Source: Ipomoea triloba (lineage: Eukaryota > Streptophyta > Magnoliopsida > Solanales > Convolvulaceae). Taken from it: a stretch of DNA of 64,000 nucleotides. The position numbers and the translations under genes are program-made. Shown one piece after another: positions 58,194 through 64,000 of the stretch; position 1 is the first letter of the stretch, and each line of letters starts with the position of its first letter. The notes under the pieces were generated by a model. It saw nothing but the letters and a program-made list of their open reading frames with translations, searched no databases and was not told where the DNA came from. The stretch spans positions 18,579,404 to 18,643,403 of the forward strand of contig NC_044925.1 in the NCBI RefSeq assembly GCF_003576645.1, written 5' to 3'.

Positions 58194-58985
58194 TTTGATT
58201 AGGCGAACCCAACAACAATTAGTCGACCACTAATATGAATTCAACAGAAATTTTATTCGCGCTACCCAACACGTCGAGTTGAGATCTGCACAATGAATCA
58301 GCAAATAGATTATATCAAACTTTAAATTATATTTATTATTGTCAACCGATTAATTAAAATATTCGCACTCTGCATTCATCACAACTAACTCATCTATTTG
58401 AATTTCAACAGATCAATCATTTGATGATATTATTGACCTAAGGAATTAATTTACTCCAAGTCTTATTATATTAGATGAGAAAAGGCATAACATGCATGGT
58501 TGTTATGTCCAAATAGCATAGTCCGTGTCAATTGACATTTAAAAGAATAAATCATACTTTAATATAATATTTCACATTCAGAAATCAGAATATGTTTGTT
58601 TTTTTTTTTTAAGTAATTCCACTTATATTCATCAACTATATATTATGGTTTAATCACATTATATCATTGACTTTTATTTGCTAGTTTGTCACAATCGATC
58701 TTTCGTCTAAAACTTTTTTTCATTCCAATATTAATCATTCAATTATAATTACGTGAGAGGTAGGGAGAGAAATCACATGGTGAGACAAGAAGTTTAAATG
58801 ATAAAATTACATCTTAGTCATTTTTAATTTTATTGTGACAAATAAATGAAAGTTATGATGATATAATAAGATAAAATTAAAAGAGTATGACTAATAAATT
58901 AAATGCAGCAATGCTACCATAATCAATAACTAAAATTGAAATTTGATCATTGGTAAAATGTGTCTTTACCATCTCTTAGCATTAA
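58194..58985. repeat. duplicated block B, copy 2
   Basis: Close match to 42297-43245, sharing ATTAGTCGACCACTAATATG, ACACGTCGAGTTGAGATCTG and AGAATAAATCATACTTTAAT. It starts directly at the Helitron boundary. Confidence 0.8.
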
Positions 58986-59276
58986 TTACAAATTATATAC
59001 CTTTTATGATATGATGATGAATTTAGAAAATGGCATGGGTATGTAATGCCCTTGGATTTAAATAAAAAGGAGAAAAGAAAAGAGTGAAGGAGGGGAGAAA
59101 AAGAGGTAAAGAACAAATTAAAGCATGAAAGGGAAAAACAACAGAGAATTGAATGAAAGGAGATAAAGAAAACAATTTCATTAATTAACATCAAGCATTC
59201 AAGCATATCACATTTCACATCCTGCCAATTCTTAAATACAAAACATATATAAATAAAGAGAGACAATATTTAATAA
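58986..59276 (-). repeat. 3' flank of PMEI copy 3
   Basis: Shares the pyrimidine-rich leader (minus strand), AATGAAATTG and GGCAGGATGTGAAATG with the downstream regions of copies 1 and 2. It ends before the tRNA primer site and gag; those are missing here. Confidence 0.65.
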
Positions 59277-59951
59277 CTAACTCCAAAAAAATAAGGTTTT
59301 TGTGAGTCTGGTGCTTGGTGCAGAATGTGTGATTTGGTCCTGATGCTGACCCCAACCTAGCCTGAAAAACTCCAGACTTGCATTCAATGACTCACTCCCA
59401 ATTGGCAGGTCACTCAAAATATTGTCAATCTGGGTCGGAGTCGTAGCGTTAGCTGATGCAACAGCTCCAGTAAGAGCATCAAAACACGTCTCGTGGTTCC
59501 TCACCACACTGCGTAACAAATTCGTCATGCCTCGGGCTTCTGTTTGATTCTCCAGCTTGTCTCTGCACTTAATCACTTGAAAGGTTCGAAACAAGATCTT
59601 CTTGTTCTCCCGGATGAGAGCCTCGCAGGATTCCAGGGCGGAAAGCATTGGGTTATCAGGTGACACAGAAAGTAGTGTATAGAAAGCGTCGTCGACTGGG
59701 CGGTAGAAGAGGTGCTGTGTGATGAGAAGAGAATACTGAAATGATTTCCTGGCCACGTCGTGGAAGCTGCAGCCGTCCATCGGCTCTAACCCCTCTATGC
59801 CGCAGTACGGCGGCCTTGGAGTGGCGTTGCATATGCACTCCCCCGAGGTCAAGGCTGAGGGGGAGAAGGAGAATAATCCATTATTCGCCATGGCCGGAAT
59901 CAACAGAAACAAAAAAGCAATCATAATGCAGGCTATAGAAATTGGATTCAT
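59277..59951 (-). CDS. PMEI/invertase-inhibitor-like secreted protein, copy 3
   Basis: 224 residues from MNPISIACIM. The signal peptide IAFLFLLIPAMANNG is followed by a PMEI domain with the expected Cys (CICNAT...PPYC, ALESCEAL, NHETCFDAL). Cys in DGCSFHD and IKCRD are additional, and an extra Cys starts CICNAT. It is the most divergent of the three: it lacks the RLWKWP segment and its C-terminus extends beyond the HSAP end of copy 2. TATAAAT at 60008-60014 again places the upstream ATG in the promoter. Apoplastic inhibitor of pectin methylesterase or invertase by family. Intact. Confidence 0.8.
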   Translation of the reverse strand: MNPISIACIMIAFLFLLIPAMANNGLFSFSPSALTSGECICNATPRPPYCGIEGLEPMDGCSFHDVARKSFQYSLLITQHLFYRPVDDAFYTLLSVSPDNPMLSALESCEALIRENKKILFRTFQVIKCRDKLENQTEARGMTNLLRSVVRNHETCFDALTGAVASANATTPTQIDNILSDLPIGSESLNASLEFFRLGWGQHQDQITHSAPSTRLTKTLFFWS

Positions 59952-60007
59952 TTTTTTTTTTTTTGGTCCTACCACACTTTTGTGTAGGGCAAAGCATTTT
60001 TTTCTTA

Positions 60008-60014
60008 ATTTATA
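60008..60014 (-). promoter_or_regulatory. TATA box of PMEI-like copy 3
   Basis: TATAAAT on the minus strand, about 57 bp before the ATG, conserved with copies 1 and 2. Confidence 0.6.
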
Positions 60015-60089
60015 CATGTGCTTGGTCTGGGTTTAGTTTGGCAAATTTTTCTATGGACTATGGTCTTAATAGCTTCTGGAGACCATTAA

Positions 60090-60400
60090 TATAAGGTACA
60101 TTATTAATATATTAAAAGTATATTATGTGTGTACTGAATATATATTATTTTATAATATAATGTATTTTTAATGCTTAAATAATGTATTTTATATGTATAA
60201 ATAAAAAATATATTTTTAATATATCAAAAATATATCATTTATATACTGAATGTACATTATTTTATAGTATACAAAATAATGTATCTTTAATACTCAAATA
60301 ATGTATTTTACGTGCACAAATAATTAATGTACATTTAATATATTAAAATATATATTTTTTATTTATAGTCTATACAACTATATGAACTATAATCTATGAA
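60090..60400. repeat. AT-rich ~20-bp repeat element upstream of PMEI copy 3
   Basis: Longer version of the element at 41440-41575, with repeated GTACTGAATGTACATTATTT, TTTATAGTATACAAAATAAT and ACTCAAATAATGTATTTT. Absent from copy 2. Confidence 0.55.
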
Positions 60401-60517
60401 ATAATGATTGACTTTAGTTTAAAAAGTGTATAATATATTAATATTGGGGTCTTGACTTTTATGTGTAGAAATTAATATATTGCAATTATAAATTAAAATG
60501 TGTATCTATAATTTTAT

Positions 60518-62576
60518 GGCAAAAAGTTGTATGAGACCGTCTCACCATGAGACGGGTCGGGTCGGGTCGGGTCAAGATACAAACGTAACACTTATATGCA
60601 CAAATGTCATACTTATATGCTCAAATGTAATACTAATCAGGAATAAAATTTTTGTTACTTATTAGTGGTTGTAGCTTTTAGGTACACGCAAATACCCGGA
60701 GTATTCCGGGGTTATCGATCCACAGGGAATGGTTGGTCAAGCACTAACTCGGATTGATTCTTGTGAAGCTAGTTCGATAATAACGGGATTAAGACAACAA
60801 AAGTAAATAACAAAAATAAAAGCAACAAATGAAGAGAGATATATAAGATGCAACATAGGTAAGGATATGGATCGGGTCAATGCCCATCATGAGTCAAACA
60901 AATGTAGAAAAGAAGTTTTATCCCTTGTGAATGGAGGAAATGCACTAAAGTCCTCGGTGCCACTCTCGTGATCTACCCGAATGTGCCAAACCGCAAGTTA
61001 TCTACTCTCGTAGTCTACAAGCGAGGCTCGTCTTAAAGATCCTAAGCAAATCAACATGCCCAATCTCAAGTTAATCCTACAAGTTGTGAGGAGGTAGCCT
61101 AAACTAACCTCTAGATTCCAACACGCTGTCACCCGTGAAGGAACCGTTTTGGCTAACTTCTAAATTCCAACCCGCTCTCGCGGTGAAGGAACCGAAGATT
61201 AGCCGAGAAATCCCCCTATAATTTATCAAGCTCTCGCATTGTATAAATCAATAGGTGTGGCAAGAGTGTTCTAGCCATGCCCGATTCTCACCGTGACACA
61301 ACAACAAACAAGCATGTAATTGGATCCATTAATCACACACTTTCAATAAGAAGTCTTGCACACAACAACTCATAGAAGCTAAACTAACAATTCATAATAA
61401 TTGAAGAACGAACAACAATCTAGACATAAACACAATCCATAATCCAAATATAAATAAATTTAAGAACAAGCATCTTGATACAAGGTTGGCTCAAGGTAAA
61501 TTAAGGAAAGAAAGGGAAGAAATTCCCCTCGATCCATCGGTTGAAGCTCATAACCTTGTATCATCCCTCTTCTTATTACAAAATAAATCCTAATCTACTC
61601 CTACACTACTAAACAAGCCTCACTTGGAGGTCTACATTTTTAAGGAGAAGAAAAGGAAAAGAGAAGAGGGGAAGGGACTAATCTAATCTGAAAATTGGAT
61701 ATTGAAGAATGGAGAAATGAGGGGTATTTATAGTTGGGCAAAGGCAGGGGCAAAATTGGAATTTAGACTGCAGAATTCTCGCGCATGGTCAACGATTTTC
61801 GCCGCGGCGAGCCTAATTCTCGCCGCGGCGAAAGTGCTGAAATCTTGGCAGTGTGTAAATTGACAATAGGCGTCTGTTTCAGGACGCAGACAGACACCTA
61901 TTGTCCTCCTCCAGAAATTCTGCACAATCTTCCACTTTCTCTTTTTGCTTTTGGCTCCATGTTTTATGCCTCTTTTTGCCTTCTTTCATTTGTCTTTTGC
62001 TTCCCACTCATCACATCATTCCACCAAATCATGTCTTCCACCTACTTGGTGCAATTAAATATACACATATAAAACAAGATTATAAATGCCACTACAAAAT
62101 ATTAATATTATGCTCAATTATCAAATCTTCATCATCTTTGGTCAAATAATAATTATTTATCACAATGAAGAAATTCAATATTATTAAGAACATAATATTA
62201 ATATTTAGTGGTAGAAATGGATTTAAATATGGGGTAAAAATATGACCAAATATACTCTTATCAATTAGGGTAAATGTAATACTTTTAAGGGAAAATACAA
62301 TACTTTTACATTTCGATTTAAAAGTATTGCATTTTTCCTCAAAAGTATTATATTTGTCCTTATAAGTGAGAGACATTTGTCAACATTACTTATTATGAAA
62401 AATGTATTACTTTTTCTCTTATAAGTAACAAAAATTGTATTTTTGATTAGTGTTATATTTGAGCATATAAGTATGAGATTTGCACATATAAGTATAACAT
62501 TTGCATGGTGCTTTGACCCGACCCGACACGTCTCACGAATAAGGATTCGTGAGACGGTCTCACACAAGTGTGACCC
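60518..62576. mobile_element. 2.06-kb TIR element splitting the PMEI copy 3 flank
   Basis: The left end (GTATGAGACCGTCTCACC, then GACGGGTCGGGTCGGGTC and ACACTTATATGCACAAATGT) is matched by the reverse complement of the right end (GTGTGAGACCGTCTCACG, GTGTCGGGTCGGGTCAAAG, TACTTATATGTGCAAATCTC) over about 140 bp. Copies 1 and 2 of the flank have TATATATAGTTGTTGAG uninterrupted at this place, an empty site. The interior (60660-62260) is a non-coding LTR-element-like segment, probably nested. No transposase seen. Confidence 0.75.
60660..62260 (-). repeat. non-coding LTR-retroelement-like segment nested in the TIR element
   Basis: Contains TTATCGATCCACAGGGAATG (60713-60732), ACTCTCGT motifs (60963, 61003) and GAAGGAACCG repeats (61138, 61184). 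A palindromic module GCCGCGGCGAG...CTCGCCGCGGCGA lies at 61802-61829. It is related in reverse orientation to 49560-50760. No ORF of note. Confidence 0.4.
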
Positions 62577-62740
62577 TAGTTGTTGACTTTTGGACAGAGG
62601 TGTTAGAGGTTAGCATTCCTTGCCAGCCTTGGTAACTTGGTAAGCTATCTACTAAAGATTAATTAAATCAATAATATATTTTATCCAAATAATGGTTGGC
62701 TTTATTTTATATATAATATTACCTGCCTAGTGTAATTCCC
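62577..62740. repeat. PMEI duplication unit, upstream flank copy 3 (distal part)
   Basis: TTTTGGACAGAGGTGTTAGAG to TTACCTGCCTAGTGTAATT continues the flank interrupted at 60517, in the same order as copies 1 and 2. Confidence 0.75.
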
Positions 62741-62999
62741 TCTCAATAGTCAGAACTGTATTTATAATTAATTTATTATGGATAACATATTATGAATAAT
62801 ATTTAAATTTCTTAAATATTTTTAATTTTTTTTAATTGTTTTCTTCTCAAATTAATTAAAATATATCTTCAATTATGTTTCTAATTAGTTTAGATTTTTT
62901 TAAAATTTTAAAAAATGTTTTTAAAAAATATTAGTGATGGTGATTTTAAACTTAAATTAAATTGTATACATTAAATTTTTCTATTATTTTTCTACCACC

Positions 63000-63115
63000 A
63001 GAGTTTCTAACCTATGACTACCCATTTGGAATGATAACTGAGATACCATTGCACTACATGGTAGTTGGCATATAGAAGTTTAATTATACTTTAAAAAGAA
63101 TGTAATATTTTAGAT
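63000..63115 (-). repeat. possible SINE fragment
   Basis: On the minus strand TAGTGCAATGGTATCTCAG and ATAGGTTAGAAACTC resemble A and B boxes. Tail not clear. Confidence 0.35.
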
Positions 63116-63189
63116 TCATAATAATACACAAGTATAGTGATCTATAGACAATAGATTTATTTATTCAAAAACAAGTATTAAATAAATAA

Positions 63190-63373
63190 TAACTAAAGTT
63201 TTAGGCAGACGCACCTTACCTTTCAACAAAAACGCATCTTAAGTTTTCAATTGAAGAACTAACGCACCTTAAGCATAGGAACCACACACTTAAAGAAAGA
63301 AAACCACGCACCATAAGTTTGACCTAAACGTAAAAAGACTAAATTGCCACTGCATTTTTTTCTATTATGTATG

Positions 63374-63455
<82 letters not shown>
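63190..63455. mobile_element. second copy of the CACCTTAAG repeat element
   Basis: ACTAACGCACCTTAAGCATA, ACCACGCACCATAAGTTTGA and ACTAAATTGCCACTGCATTT match 3490-3585 closely. The right side is (CT)n at 63379-63414 followed by (TA)n at 63416-63452. Shorter than the first copy. Confidence 0.5.
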
Positions 63456-63743
63456 TATTAAGAGCCAAATAAAGTTAGGCTTATAATGGGTAGAAAAATG
63501 ACGGTCAAATTATTAAATCAAATGAATGGTTCAGATTGTTTAGATTTATATTTTTCCTTGAGATTTCCTAAGTTATCTTTAATTATATGATTATCTATCC
63601 GTTAAGTTTTTCGTTAAATATTGTCTTCTCCGTTAATGTTCTGTTAACTTTTAACTTACTGATTAATCTTTATAAGAAATGTCTCAGGTTCAAACCTCAT
63701 CACAATCAAAGTTGGCATATTGTTGAACATATACTACGGATAT

Positions 63744-64000
63744 AGGGGTGACCACGGTTCGATTCGAACCGGTATTGTAGAAACCGGAACCGGAACCGGA
63801 ACCGTACGGTCGGTTCCGGTTAAGGTTCCGGGGATTCTGGAACCGGAACCGCAATTTAATTAAAAAAATAATAATAAATATGTAGGCCACACCAGGCCAC
63901 GCCTGGTGTGGCCTACTGGGCTACTGCCAGTCGGCAGTAGCATTATTACTACTACTACCGACTGGCAGTAGCCTTACTGGCTACTGCACACTGGCAGTAG
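63744..64000. mobile_element. hAT-like terminus with nested inverted repeats, cut by window end
   Basis: TAGGGGTGACCACGGTTCG starts at 63744, followed by ACCGGAACCGGAACCG subterminal repeats in both orientations. From 63889 a palindrome GGCCACACCAGGC/GCCTGGTGTGGCC appears, and the motif CTACTGCCAGT/ACTGGCAGTAG occurs at least four times. No coding seen before the window ends. Confidence 0.6.

Noticed and set aside
63259..63468. ORF with Ile-Tyr and Arg-Glu runs (also 57628-57855 and 3098-3364)
   Set aside because: Translations of TA and CT microsatellites.

Overview
This window is nuclear DNA of a flowering plant. It shows intron-containing genes with GT-AG junctions, an intronless UFO-type F-box gene, a pro-pectinesterase, an NLR disease-resistance pseudogene, long AT-rich intergenic stretches, (TA)n microsatellites and many plant transposon relics. 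Gene content and repeat style suggest an asterid eudicot. A morning-glory relative (Convolvulaceae) is my best guess, but the sequence alone does not prove it. There are three runs of N (1835-2834, 14456-15455, 54494-54518) and a single N at 57256. The last two are flanked by duplicated sequence that looks like assembly error.

Layout: 1-1006 (-) is the 5' part of a TEX30/KANL3-like alpha/beta hydrolase gene. 6544-7887 (+) is an intact UFO homologue. 8378-12095 (-) is a complete 11-coding-exon INTS9 gene, tail-to-tail with UFO. 18652-22160 (+) is a three-exon soluble epoxide hydrolase with a Stowaway-type MITE just upstream of its TATA box. 25623-30887 (-) is a long pollen-type pro-pectinesterase with a Pro/Ala/Ser-rich tail. 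34233-35873 (+) is a CC-NB-LRR pseudogene. From 40 kb to 63 kb a segment carrying a stand-alone pectin methylesterase inhibitor (PMEI)-like gene occurs three times (40647-41282, 45142-45777, 59277-59951, all -), with copies separated by retrotransposon debris and a 6.7-kb Helitron.

The most interesting observation is in the pectinesterase gene. A 302-bp MITE (29926-30227) sits in coding exon 1 with a CTC target duplication. Its two terminal repeats supply a GT donor and an AG acceptor that would remove 287 bases and leave an exact in-frame addition of six codons. The element could therefore act as a new intron instead of a knock-out. Other notable items are a retroposon family with 14- to 21-bp target duplications and a shared A-tailed 3' part; a Helitron (51519-58193) holding a two-exon gene-like fragment; a set of TIR or microsatellite-flanked elements that share an architecture of degenerate internal repeats of about 20 bp; and paralogous 'empty sites' in the PMEI triplication that date insertions.

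Functionally, the pectinesterase and the three PMEI-like genes could act on the same substrate system (cell-wall pectin, often in pollen), and their proximity is worth noting. The other genes (floral identity, snRNA 3'-end processing, epoxide hydrolysis) look independent.
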